From Candidatus Hydrogenedentota bacterium (GTDB lineage: Bacteria > Hydrogenedentota > Hydrogenedentia > Hydrogenedentales > SLHB01): a stretch of 59,016 nt of DNA. Under the pieces are notes generated by a model. It saw only the letters and a list, made by a program, of their open reading frames with translations. It was not told the origin of the DNA and did not search any database. The translations under genes and the position numbers were made by a program. Positions 45,654 through 53,135 of the stretch are shown in pieces. The first letter of the stretch is position 1. Each line of letters starts with the position of its first letter. The DNA lies in assembly GCA_020849535.1 (NCBI GenBank), contig JADLGB010000011.1, positions 1-59,016 on the forward strand, read 5' to 3'.

Positions 45654-46289
45654 ATGGCCCGAATACTGCCCGAAGAGATTGACACATACAGTGAGCAGCA
45701 TACCTCCGAGTTAGACGGCACACTTCACGCGCTCGCCCAAGTGACGCGAGAGAGCATGAAGTACCACCACATGCAGGTGGGCAAAGTAGAGGGCGCATTC
45801 CTGCGCATGCTGGCGCGTCTCACCAATGCGCGCCAGATCCTCGAGATAGGAACCTTCACCGGCTACAGCGCCTTGTGTTTGTCCGAAGGCATGCAGGACG
45901 GAGGTCGGCTCATCACCTGCGACGTCGATCCCGAAGCGACAGCCATCGCGCAAGATCATTGGGCTCGCAGTCCACACGGGAGCAAGATAGAACTGCGGCT
46001 CGGACCCGCGCTTGAGACTATCGCGACCCTGGAAGGTTCATGGGACCTGGTGTTCATCGACGCCGATAAACAGAACTACATCAACTACTGGGAGGCGGTC
46101 TTGCCCAAGGTCCGCCAGGGCGGGCTGCTTGTCGCCGATAACGTGCTCTGGAGCGGACGCGTCGTGAATCCGCAGAAGGAAAGCGATTTTGCCGTGGATC
46201 GTTTCAATAAGCACGTTGCCGCGGATCCACGGGTGGAGGCGGTGTTGCTCACTGTGCGCGACGGCATCACGCTGGCGTGGAAAAAGTAA
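45654..46289 (+). CDS. SAM-dependent O-methyltransferase (caffeoyl-CoA OMT-like)
   Basis: 211 aa from ATG 45654, with GAGGTGAG upstream. The SAM-binding motif is ILEIGTFTGYSAL (residues 62-74). The metal-binding and catalytic residues of the cation-dependent catechol O-methyltransferase group are visible: D136-A-D138-K in FIDADKQNYINYWE, and D162-N163 in GGLLVADNVLWSG. It methylates a hydroxyl group of an unknown, probably catechol-like, small molecule in the cytoplasm. It has no signal peptide, unlike its neighbours. It converges with the esterase gene (15 nt between stops). Confidence 0.93.
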   Translation: MARILPEEIDTYSEQHTSELDGTLHALAQVTRESMKYHHMQVGKVEGAFLRMLARLTNARQILEIGTFTGYSALCLSEGMQDGGRLITCDVDPEATAIAQDHWARSPHGSKIELRLGPALETIATLEGSWDLVFIDADKQNYINYWEAVLPKVRQGGLLVADNVLWSGRVVNPQKESDFAVDRFNKHVAADPRVEAVLLTVRDGITLAWKK

Positions 46290-46304
46290 CGCCGCATTCG
46301 CGCT

Positions 46305-47276
46305 TTATGGCTTTTTGGCGTGCTGCGCGAAGAAGTCCCAAATGACGCGGCTCGCGTCCATATCCTTGCTGGTAACGCCGACGAGCCGCTGGAGCATGGG
46401 CGTGCTTCCGGGCCACGTGTGGCCTCCGCCATTTACTCCGTAAAACACGACCTCCGCGCCGTTCTGTCCAGCAGCATAGGTCTCGCGATAGATGGTGGTT
46501 CCATCCGCCGGATCCGTGTCGGGTAGCTGCTCGGTAACAGGTGGCGTGACTGCTGCGTTGTTGTCCACCCAGAACTGAACCATGCTCGGCGCGCTGCCGT
46601 ATTCACTTTGCAGAAAGGGGCCCTGCTGCACGGTGCCGCCTTCCCACGGAAAGAAGGGATCATCCACGCTCTGAATGAGCAGGATCGGGAGTGGGGAAGA
46701 AGGCTCGCACACGTCCTCCCAACCTACCGGCAGCGTAATCATCACAGAGGCGATAGCCGCGAAGCGCTCCGTCAAGTCGCAGCCGAGCCGCTGGGCCATG
46801 AGCGCACCGTTGGAAGCCCCAGTCGCATAGACGCGACTGGCGTCGATGGTGTAGTCCTCCTGAATCTTCGAAATCAGCGCATCGATGAACGCGACATCAT
46901 CCCGGCCCTCCGGAGGGCCGTTGGGTTCATCCGTCGGGTCGCCGTTCCACAAGCGGGTTCGGCCATCAGGGTATGCCACGATGAAGCCTTCTTCCTCCGC
47001 AATCGCATTGAAATTCGTCATGCGTGCCATGCCGCCTCCCGTCGACGCAAACGGGTGCAGCGCGATCACCAACGGCATCTCCTGTGAATCCTCGTAGGAA
47101 GAAGGCACATACAGGTCGTAAGTCCGGCGAACTCCATCCACTTCAATGGAGCCGGAGATGAGGCCTGGGTTCGGCAATGGACACCCAGTGCAAAGTCCAC
47201 CTACAGCGAGGAACAGCGCGACGGGAAGAAGCCTCCTAGGGGATCGGCTACGCTGGGGAATGAACGAACTTAACAT
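46305..47276 (-). CDS. PHB depolymerase/feruloyl-esterase-like (LpqC-type) lipoprotein
   Basis: 323 aa from ATG 47276 (GGAG upstream). The N-terminus is basic, then hydrophobic (LLPVALFLAVGGLCTGC), with a lipobox-like CTGC ending at Cys32. An alpha/beta-hydrolase: MPLVIALHPFASTGGG (oxyanion region), ATGASNGALMA with nucleophile Ser155, SVDDPFFPWEGG with the likely acid Asp, and GGGHTWPG with the His. This pattern is that of esterase PHB depolymerase / polysaccharide esterases, so it may remove acyl groups from plant-type polymers. Third gene of a minus-strand group; 85 nt from the UPF0104-like gene. Confidence 0.9.
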   Translation of the reverse strand: MLSSFIPQRSRSPRRLLPVALFLAVGGLCTGCPLPNPGLISGSIEVDGVRRTYDLYVPSSYEDSQEMPLVIALHPFASTGGGMARMTNFNAIAEEEGFIVAYPDGRTRLWNGDPTDEPNGPPEGRDDVAFIDALISKIQEDYTIDASRVYATGASNGALMAQRLGCDLTERFAAIASVMITLPVGWEDVCEPSSPLPILLIQSVDDPFFPWEGGTVQQGPFLQSEYGSAPSMVQFWVDNNAAVTPPVTEQLPDTDPADGTTIYRETYAAGQNGAEVVFYGVNGGGHTWPGSTPMLQRLVGVTSKDMDASRVIWDFFAQHAKKP

Positions 47277-47361
47277 GGACGCACTCCAGAAGGGCTGGGA
47301 CCCAAAAGCCCGATTTCTCCGGGACTTCAATCCCGCCGATAAAACCATTTCTGGCGCACAC

Positions 47362-48327
47362 TCATTCCCGCGGCTTACCGGTGCCGCGGCGTCTGGACGT
47401 ACCCCGGACATCCATTATACCCAGACCGAATGAAAGCCAGAAGACGAGATTGGTCACCACCACGCTTGACGCAATGGCCGCCGCTAACACTTCCGACGGA
47501 ACACCGCCCACCTCGTGGATGAGCACGGCGGTTGCCAGGTAGGGGACGCCCGTTGCGTTCGGGGTGATGGGAATGGCACTGGCCACCGCGTGGACACCCT
47601 TGGCCGCGGCCATGAGCGCGAATGCGACGTCCCAATCGAACGCTTGATACAAGAGCACGCCAACCCATACATCCACACAGCCGGCGGCGACAGTCAGCAA
47701 GGTCGCCTGCGGCGTTACGCGCAGGAACGCCGTGGTTTCAGCCGAGAGCGACACCAGCACGCGCAGCATCCGGTGCGCAAAAGTCCCCTCAGCGAACTTC
47801 GAGGCAATGCCAACGAAGAGCTGCTGGCGCGTGAGCAGCACGAGCAGTCCAAGGAGGGCGGCGCACAAAAGCAGCGCAATCAGCAGGATGACCCCGCGTT
47901 GCGGCACCTTGAGGGCAAGCAGGCCCACGATACCCAGACCCAGCGTCACGCCCATTTCCAGAATGCGGTCCAGGACGATCCACGCGGCCATGCGCGCGTT
48001 CCGGTGGCGGCGCAGCGCGAGCGGCGAGAGTTCTCCGATGCGGCCCGGCGACCATTCGCCCGCGGCTTTGGACAGGAAGAACGCGCCTGTGGCGCCGCTG
48101 GCCTTGCCAAGCGCCAAGCGCCATTTCAGTACTCGTATCCAAAGACCCACAAGGGTAGCGGCCGTCATCAGCAGGAATACCGTGACATCGACCCCCGCGA
48201 TGGCGGACCGCAATCGATCCCACCCGATGTACGAAACACACGCCGCGTAGAGACCGATGCCGATGGCCCACAGCAGCAAGCCGGTTATGCGCCGGTGCTT
48301 GGCCCTCGCTCCCCCCTGTGGTTCCAT
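47362..48327 (-). CDS. UPF0104/lysylphosphatidylglycerol synthase-like flippase domain membrane protein
   Basis: 321 aa from ATG 48327; an upstream in-frame start at 48375 would overlap the preceding gene. About eight transmembrane helices. Family marks are WIRVLKWRLALGK, KAAGEWSPGRIGELSPLALRRH (the G-E-x-x-P-x-R type cytoplasmic loop), DRILEMGVTLGLG and AIPITPNATGVPYLATAVLI. Related proteins form the integral membrane part of MprF-like enzymes or flip lipid-linked intermediates. Its start lies 4 nt after the DUF3500 stop, so they are co-translated. Confidence 0.88.
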   Translation of the reverse strand: MEPQGGARAKHRRITGLLLWAIGIGLYAACVSYIGWDRLRSAIAGVDVTVFLLMTAATLVGLWIRVLKWRLALGKASGATGAFFLSKAAGEWSPGRIGELSPLALRRHRNARMAAWIVLDRILEMGVTLGLGIVGLLALKVPQRGVILLIALLLCAALLGLLVLLTRQQLFVGIASKFAEGTFAHRMLRVLVSLSAETTAFLRVTPQATLLTVAAGCVDVWVGVLLYQAFDWDVAFALMAAAKGVHAVASAIPITPNATGVPYLATAVLIHEVGGVPSEVLAAAIASSVVVTNLVFWLSFGLGIMDVRGTSRRRGTGKPRE

Positions 48328-48331
48328 CTCG

Positions 48332-49372
48332 CTAATGCTGGTGCTCTCCGGGATGTTCCGCGGATGCGTGCGCATCGTAATGCTCTTTCAGCACATCCAA
48401 GCCAAAATCCCCTTCAAAATCGCGCCACACCGTGTGGATGTGATTGGCATCATTCTGGGTATTATCGTATTCGATCAGAAATGCCGGTCCCTGCACATGA
48501 TAGTAATGCTTCTGGCCTTTCTCCAGTCCTCCCATCCACACAAACTTGATCTCGTCAATTCCGGCGTTGCGTACGCGGGCCAGGCGCTGTTCCGCCAGTT
48601 CCGGGCGTTGTGTGTTCGCGTACACTTGAATCAAGCTGAGCAGTAGACCCTGCTGCTCCTCATTGAGTTGGGTGAAGGCGATACCCAAGTCCTCCTGAAT
48701 GGCCGCCTGACGCTGCGCGCCTGTCACGATGTCCGGTGGCGCTTCTGGATTCAGCACACACAGGGCCCGCTGCTCCTCGTTCAGCGATTGGACCAGTTGA
48801 CGCCCGAGATCCTCTTCCGCGGACAATGCGCGTGTCCCCGTGAGCGGGCCTTGCCGGACCTCCGCGGGATTAGCCCCGAGAAACTGCGGGCACGACGAGA
48901 CGACCGCGCCACCGGAGATCGTCCAATGCAGCGAGACATGGTGCCCCTCGTAACGGAGTCCCCATGTTTCCGTGAGCGATGGTTCGCCGAAAAACGTGAA
49001 GTAGAAAAGTTCCGTGTCGCGCACGATGCGATCGCCCATTGCCTTCAGGACATCTTCCAAACTCCGGATAGTCTCGATTTTCTGATATCCATCGGCGCTC
49101 AGCGCCGCACGAAGCACATTCAGCGCGAGCTGACGTTGCTCATCCGTCATCTTCTTGAACGGAAGGCCCGCGCGGTCCTTGGGCACATAGTGCCAGTTAA
49201 GGCGTTCATCGGAATTGAACGGCAACACGGCCAGCGCCCGCTGCCCGGAATCCAGCGAGTCGAGGAAGGATGTAGATGCCTGAACAAGCTCGTCCAGCGG
49301 CGCGGCAAACACGCTCGCCACACCCAACAGGACAGCCAACAACGCACACGCGAAAAAGCGCGGTCTAGACAT
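48332..49372 (-). CDS. Secreted DUF3500 domain protein
   Basis: 346 aa from ATG 49372, with GGGAG about 10 nt upstream and a signal peptide (MSRPRFFACALLAVLLGVASVFAA). The family is recognised from RALAVLPFNSDERLNWHYVPKDRAGLPFKKMT, LFYFTFFGEPS, WGLRYEGHHVSLHWTI and the late HYYHVQGPAFLIEYDNTQNDANHIHTVWRDFEGDFG with a His-rich tail (HASAEHPGEHQH). DUF3500 proteins are exported, and their function is unknown to me. The conserved His/Asp/Asn block near the end could bind metal. First gene of the three-gene minus-strand group. Confidence 0.92.
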   Translation of the reverse strand: MSRPRFFACALLAVLLGVASVFAAPLDELVQASTSFLDSLDSGQRALAVLPFNSDERLNWHYVPKDRAGLPFKKMTDEQRQLALNVLRAALSADGYQKIETIRSLEDVLKAMGDRIVRDTELFYFTFFGEPSLTETWGLRYEGHHVSLHWTISGGAVVSSCPQFLGANPAEVRQGPLTGTRALSAEEDLGRQLVQSLNEEQRALCVLNPEAPPDIVTGAQRQAAIQEDLGIAFTQLNEEQQGLLLSLIQVYANTQRPELAEQRLARVRNAGIDEIKFVWMGGLEKGQKHYYHVQGPAFLIEYDNTQNDANHIHTVWRDFEGDFGLDVLKEHYDAHASAEHPGEHQH

Positions 49373-49897
49373 AGAGGTCGCTCCCAGGGTTTGCCTTGCA
49401 GGGTGAGTCGCCACGGCGGCCTCGCCCGGTCAGGCGACATCTTACTGGGTTTGGAAGGTTCTCCGCCAACAGAGGCAAAGACGTTGACGCGCCGTGTCTG
49501 ATCGGTCAGATCCGACGGATCGGTCCAATCGGACAAGTGTGACACAGGCGCCCTCGCCTGTGTTCTGTAGCGGTACAGACGGACAGCCCGGCCGGGATCA
49601 GAGAAAGTGCGGGGACCTCTACAGAGACCTCAGGCAAGCCTGCTCTGCTAAAGCAGCCACGCCTTCGGGGTGGCCGCGCTCCAAAACGAGCGCCACCAGG
49701 AGCGCCGGCATCCCTGCCGGCTCTTAAGGTGGCCATCAGGGATGACGCAGTTCCCCTTGGGCCTCGGTAGCGTCTTCAAATGCCCTTCTCCTGACCACCG
49801 CGATTCCTACGCATCAGATGAATGGCGACCATTCGGAATGCTACGATACCGCTCCGGTGCGGCGAATGCAGGCGCGCATGGAAACCAGAAAGAGCGG
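49373..49897. other. Intergenic region with three dispersed repeat types
   Basis: 49494-49535 has loose 10-bp units of GATCGGTC type. 49542-49563 is the palindrome ACACAGGCG-CCCT-CGCCTGTGT, the same core as the large inverted repeat at 54617-54780. 49698-49727 is the GAGCGCCGGCATCCCTGCCGGCTCTT hairpin, with a compensatory-change copy at 3574-3599. No gene is supported before the transpeptidase. Confidence 0.65.
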
Positions 49898-50677
49898 ATG
49901 GAGTGGGATTATCGTATGCAATGGTTGGTTTGTTGTTGCTTGATGACCTGTGTCTTGAGCGCTCAAGAGACGGGCTCGGCCAGCGACGGCAAGAACGATG
50001 GAAGCGTTGCGGAGACGCCCGCGCCACCAGTGGCCCGGCCTTCCGGAGATCCCGCCGTGGATGATCCACGCTGCAAAGTGGAAGAGCCAACCCCGCTCAC
50101 GCCGGAGCAGGAAGCCGTTCTCAATGCCCACTACTGGGACGAGTGGGTCGGCGACAGCCTTGGCGTTTGGGTCTCCGTGGACGAGCAAGTGCTGCGCGTT
50201 ATCCGCAATCGCATGATCCTCCGCGCGTTTCCGTGCGCGACCGCGGAGAAAGGCACGGGCTTTGTGGTCAACAGCATGCAGACCCCGCTCGGCTGGCACA
50301 GCGTCAAGACGAAAGTGGGGGAGGGGGCGCCTTGGGGCCAAGTCTTTCGCGGGGCCAAGGCCGTGAACCAAGTCTGGAAGCCCGGCGACGCGACGAAAGA
50401 AGACCTCGTGCTGACGCGTCTCCTGTGGCTCACAGGTGAAGAACCGGGCGTCAACCAAGGCGGAAACGTCGACTCCTACAACCGCTTCATCTACATCCAC
50501 GGAACCAACGACGAGGCACGCATCGGCACACCATCCTCACACGGCTGCGTGCGCTTGAAGAACGACGACGTCATGAAGGCCTTTGACTTGATTCCGAAGG
50601 GCGCCCGCGTGCTGATTACGGAGCAGCCGAAACCCTCGGAAGAGGCGGTGGCCAAGACTGCTTCACCCACTCCGTAG
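49898..50677 (+). CDS. L,D-transpeptidase (YkuD-type) with signal peptide
   Basis: 259 aa from ATG 49898; ATG 49916 is possible, but the earlier start gives the signal peptide its positive charge (MEWDYRMQWLVCCCLMTCVLS). The YkuD catalytic motif is SSHGCVRL, with nucleophile Cys217, and IYIHGTNDEARIG supplies the catalytic His region. VWVSVDEQVLRVIRN is the usual first strand. It cross-links peptidoglycan peptides or attaches proteins to the wall in the periplasm. The gene converges with the pseudopilin gene; a large inverted repeat lies between. Confidence 0.92.
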   Translation: MEWDYRMQWLVCCCLMTCVLSAQETGSASDGKNDGSVAETPAPPVARPSGDPAVDDPRCKVEEPTPLTPEQEAVLNAHYWDEWVGDSLGVWVSVDEQVLRVIRNRMILRAFPCATAEKGTGFVVNSMQTPLGWHSVKTKVGEGAPWGQVFRGAKAVNQVWKPGDATKEDLVLTRLLWLTGEEPGVNQGGNVDSYNRFIYIHGTNDEARIGTPSSHGCVRLKNDDVMKAFDLIPKGARVLITEQPKPSEEAVAKTASPTP

Positions 50678-50688
50678 TCTTTGGCGCG

Positions 50689-50835
50689 GAACATCCCCCT
50701 CGGCCCTTCGGGCCTGCCCCCTTCAAAGGGGGACCCCAGAGGGCCCTTCGGGCCGAGGAGTATTAAAGCTATGCAACACTAGTGTTGCAGAGGTCCCCCT
50801 TTGAAGGGGGTGCCCCGGAGGGGCGGGGGATGTTC
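50689..50835. repeat. Inverted pair of ~48-bp repeats around a 16-bp palindrome
   Basis: GAACATCCCCC...CCCCTTCAAAGGGGGACC starts at 50689, and the same sequence is inverted and ends at 50835 (rc begins GAACATCCCCCGCCCC). At the centre GCAACACT-AGTGTTGC (50773-50788) is a perfect palindrome. The pair sits exactly between two convergent genes, so it could end transcripts from both sides. Confidence 0.8.
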
Positions 50836-50874
50836 TTCTCTTCTTCTTCTCGCCCAAGCCTTCAAGTCGTGCGC

Positions 50875-52146
50875 TTATCCCCAGCCGCCGGCGGAACCCA
50901 TGATGAACGGCAACACCGATGCGCCATTCGGACCCGTCATGATCGGCGCTTTGTCACTGTACCCGCGGTACTCGACATGGCCATCCATAAACAGCACGTT
51001 GCTGCCGCCGGGGATGTGGTTGAACACGAGCGTGTCCGGCGTATAGTTTCCCCAACCGGAGCCCGTGCCCAAGGCCTCATTCCCATGGTCGGTCATTCCC
51101 CACGCGTCCATCATCGTGGGAATCGCACTCTGTCCCAAGGCTGACCCCGCCGGGTTGTTAATATCGGTGATCAGAAAGCGCTCGACCCCCTCACGAAGCT
51201 GGTGGTAGGTATCGGGCAGCAGCGCGCCCGTTTCGTCCGTCGTGAAACCCAGACCGACGAGTCCGCTGTTCCCCGTGGGCAGCGCGCCATACGCATCCTG
51301 CGCATAGGAACGGAGCAGGTCTCCTTCCCCGAACCGCGGCACTGACGAATTGCCGACAATGGGCCACGCCGTGATCAGGCATTCGCTGGTAATGCTGCCG
51401 AACCCAGCATAGGGCTTTCCGTATCGCGTGAAATCGTACTTGCGAGGCTTCACGCTGAAGCCTGGATCGCCCCACTGCTCGCTGACACTGTCGGGCGGCG
51501 GATACGTCAGGCTATCGTAGTTGAACATAGGTGCGCCCGTGTATCGCCACTGCCGGAGCATCAATACGGCATCTGCGAGCTGCCCTCCCGTGCGCGTCGC
51601 ATAGCCGATGTAGACATACGACCGCGCCATGGACAGCAAGTCGTACACGCAGCCCATGTGGTAACCAAACTCATTAGAGGGTTTGGATTCCGCGATCTTC
51701 GTATATTCGTCGACGAGGGAGCGCAGATCGCCTGTGATCTCCAGTGTGCCGCCCGTATGGTCGGCGTGCGAATCAGACGGACATTCCATGATCCCCGGGT
51801 CGGTCCAGTAGTCTGGATAGATCAGGTAGGCTTCCGGACCTAGGTTCCCGGTCAAGGTCCACCAGGTAGACCCGCTCCCGAAGTGATAGTCCAACTGGCG
51901 ATTCTCGAGCGGGGGAAACGCGCCTTGATTTTCGCCCGCGTAGATTTTGTAAATGACGCCCCACTGCTTGAGGTTGTTCGCGCACGAAGCCCTGCGGGCC
52001 GCTTCGCGGGCCCGGCCCAACGCGGGCAACAGAATCGCGGCTAGAATCGCGATGATGGCGATCACCACCAGCAGCTCAATCAAGGTGAATCCTGGGCGCG
52101 CGCCGTGCGCGGCGGCTGCCCTCGGGCAAGTCCGAGTCGATCTCAT
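50875..52146 (-). CDS. Pseudopilin-like protein with H-X9-DG-type C-terminus, behind tandem B12 riboswitches
   Basis: 423 aa from ATG 52146 (GGAGGAAG upstream). A prepilin leader ending in Gly19 is followed by F-T-L-I-E24 and the hydrophobic helix [19 protein letters not shown], the substrate pattern of prepilin peptidase. Next is [24 protein letters not shown] sequence. The C-terminal [17 protein letters not shown] is the family's H-X9-DG segment (with one extra residue here). Such proteins are exported and assembled or anchored at the membrane; many occur in planctomycete-type genomes with unknown roles. The gene is preceded by a 670-nt leader with two cobalamin riboswitches and a near-consensus promoter. 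It appears monocistronic. Confidence 0.92.
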   Translation of the reverse strand: MRSTRTCPRAAAAHGARPGFTLIELLVVIAIIAILAAILLPALGRAREAARRASCANNLKQWGVIYKIYAGENQGAFPPLENRQLDYHFGSGSTWWTLTGNLGPEAYLIYPDYWTDPGIMECPSDSHADHTGGTLEITGDLRSLVDEYTKIAESKPSNEFGYHMGCVYDLLSMARSYVYIGYATRTGGQLADAVLMLRQWRYTGAPMFNYDSLTYPPPDSVSEQWGDPGFSVKPRKYDFTRYGKPYAGFGSITSECLITAWPIVGNSSVPRFGEGDLLRSYAQDAYGALPTGNSGLVGLGFTTDETGALLPDTYHQLREGVERFLITDINNPAGSALGQSAIPTMMDAWGMTDHGNEALGTGSGWGNYTPDTLVFNHIPGGSNVLFMDGHVEYRGYSDKAPIMTGPNGASVLPFIMGSAGGWG

Positions 52147-52277
52147 GGTTTCTTCCTCCCCATTCCCCGCGCGCACCGGTTTGACAGGTGCCGAGTGGAT
52201 GGAACACGTGCGTTCATGGTTCAAGTGTTCTCGCGGAAAAGTGGGCAGGAAATGGGTGGAAGACCACGTCTCCTGCT

Positions 52278-52298
52278 GCAACTCTTCCTCGAAGTTGC
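52278..52298 (-). promoter_or_regulatory. Small hairpin in the pseudopilin leader
   Basis: GCAACT and AGTTGC form a 6-bp stem with a 9-nt loop, between the proximal riboswitch and the start codon. There is no U-tract, so it is not an obvious terminator; it may be an expression platform element. Confidence 0.3.
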
Positions 52299-52315
52299 CG
52301 CAAGAACGAGCACCC

Positions 52316-52491
52316 AAGGTCAGGTCTTCTGGCTTCCGGATCACCCTGACAGCCGCGCCTTCCCATTCCACATGGAACAGTGGCATGCGTGCGGCTTTCG
52401 TCCCCGGTTACAGCAGCGGGACTGCGACGGACTTGCACCGTGCTTCCCTGTACCGTAGAGCGCAACGAAATGTGTGCCGTGTCACCTCCTT
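52316..52491 (-). promoter_or_regulatory. Cobalamin (B12) riboswitch, proximal copy
   Basis: Read on the minus strand, it holds the conserved cobalamin aptamer landmarks in order: AGGGAAGCACGGTGCAAGTC, CTGCTGTAACC, GACGAAAGCC, the B12-box region GCCACTG, GGGAAGGC, and the closing GAAGCCAGAAGACCTG. A P1 helix can be drawn from AAGGAGGT (52484-52491) with ACCTGACCTT (52316-52325, two bases bulged). It ends about 170 nt before the pseudopilin ATG. Established function: binding of adenosyl- or methyl/hydroxocobalamin represses the downstream gene. The subclass is not determined here. Confidence 0.9.
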
Positions 52492-52660
52492 TCCGGGCCG
52501 AAAACGTGTAGTGGCCCAATAGACAGAATCACGAGACGTACAGCAGGAAGTGAACTGGTGGAGAGGAAACGTGGCGTTGGGAGATGAAGGGGCGCCGCGC
52601 TCTGCGAGTGCGGCGTCCAATGCCACGACCGGTCCGCGAGTCATCGCACTGTGCGTACAC

Positions 52661-52803
52661 GCGTGGGCAGGTCTTCTGGCTTCCGAATCATCCTACCGGC
52701 CGCGCCTTCCCGTCGCTCGAACAGTGGCGGATTGCGGCTTTCGTCATCGGTTACAGCAGCGCGTCTGCGACGGATTCACACCGTCTTCCCTTGGCCCATG
52801 CGC
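52661..52803 (-). promoter_or_regulatory. Cobalamin (B12) riboswitch, distal copy
   Basis: A second complete aptamer on the minus strand: AGGGAAGACGGTGTGAATCC, CTGCTGTAACC, GACGAAAGCC, GCCACTG, GGGAAGGC and GAAGCCAGAAGACCTGCC. P1 forms from GCGCATGGGC (52794-52803) with GCCCACGC (52661-52668), with one mismatch. It begins about 16 nt after the predicted transcription start and is separated from the proximal copy by 169 nt. The two copies share all conserved blocks but differ in the variable stems, so they are not a recent exact duplication. Confidence 0.92.
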
Positions 52804-52825
52804 AATGGTTCAACTGATAAAATGA

Positions 52826-52854
52826 AGTATACGCCAGGTACCGCCGGGTGTCAA
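52826..52854 (-). promoter_or_regulatory. Near-consensus sigma-70 promoter for the riboswitch/pseudopilin transcript
   Basis: On the minus strand TTGACA (52849-52854), a 17-bp spacer and TATACT (52826-52831). The predicted start, near 52819, is 16 nt before the distal riboswitch. Confidence 0.85.
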
Positions 52855-52868
52855 CGCGTGCGAGGGGA

Positions 52869-53018
52869 GCTATGGGACGTATGGGAAGAATGGGACGGAC
52901 AAAGGCGGGGCATCATCTGTCGAGCCGTAGCGTGAGGGCGCCGGCCTCTTCAGTACTGCCTCGCTCGTCACGCCTTGGGCGTGACAGCACAGCGCTAGGT
53001 TCAAGAGAATGACTTCAC
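52869..53018. repeat. 9-10-bp tandem repeat and a GTACTGCCTCGCT module
   Basis: 52869-52900 has units of TATGGGACG type. 52943-53018 carries CTCTTCAGTACTGCCTCGCT followed by the hairpin GTCACGCC-TT-GGGCGTGAC and a GTTCAAGAGAATGAC tail; related copies are at 20681-20724, inverted at 20799-20870, and at 35983 on. No gene lies in 52855-53135. Confidence 0.65.
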
Positions 53019-53135
53019 TTCACGCCACCGGCAATTCAAAGCTGATCCAGAACCCTGCTACTTCCGTTGCTTACCGTGCGTGGGCGTGTTAACGTGAGCG
53101 CACGGTGTAGCAAGAGCACAGCGAGGCTTACCATC

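Noticed and set aside
50782..51144. 120-aa open frame after the L,D-transpeptidase
   Set aside because: It starts inside the large inverted repeat and runs antisense to the pseudopilin gene.
52147..52386. Upstream extension of the pseudopilin frame to 52386
   Set aside because: It would start inside the riboswitch and add 80 residues before the prepilin leader; ATG 52146 has a good GGAGGAAG site.
52214..52519. Open frames of 101 aa (here) and 78 aa (52408-52644) in the pseudopilin leader
   Set aside because: They overlap the cobalamin aptamers, whose conserved bases explain the sequence.
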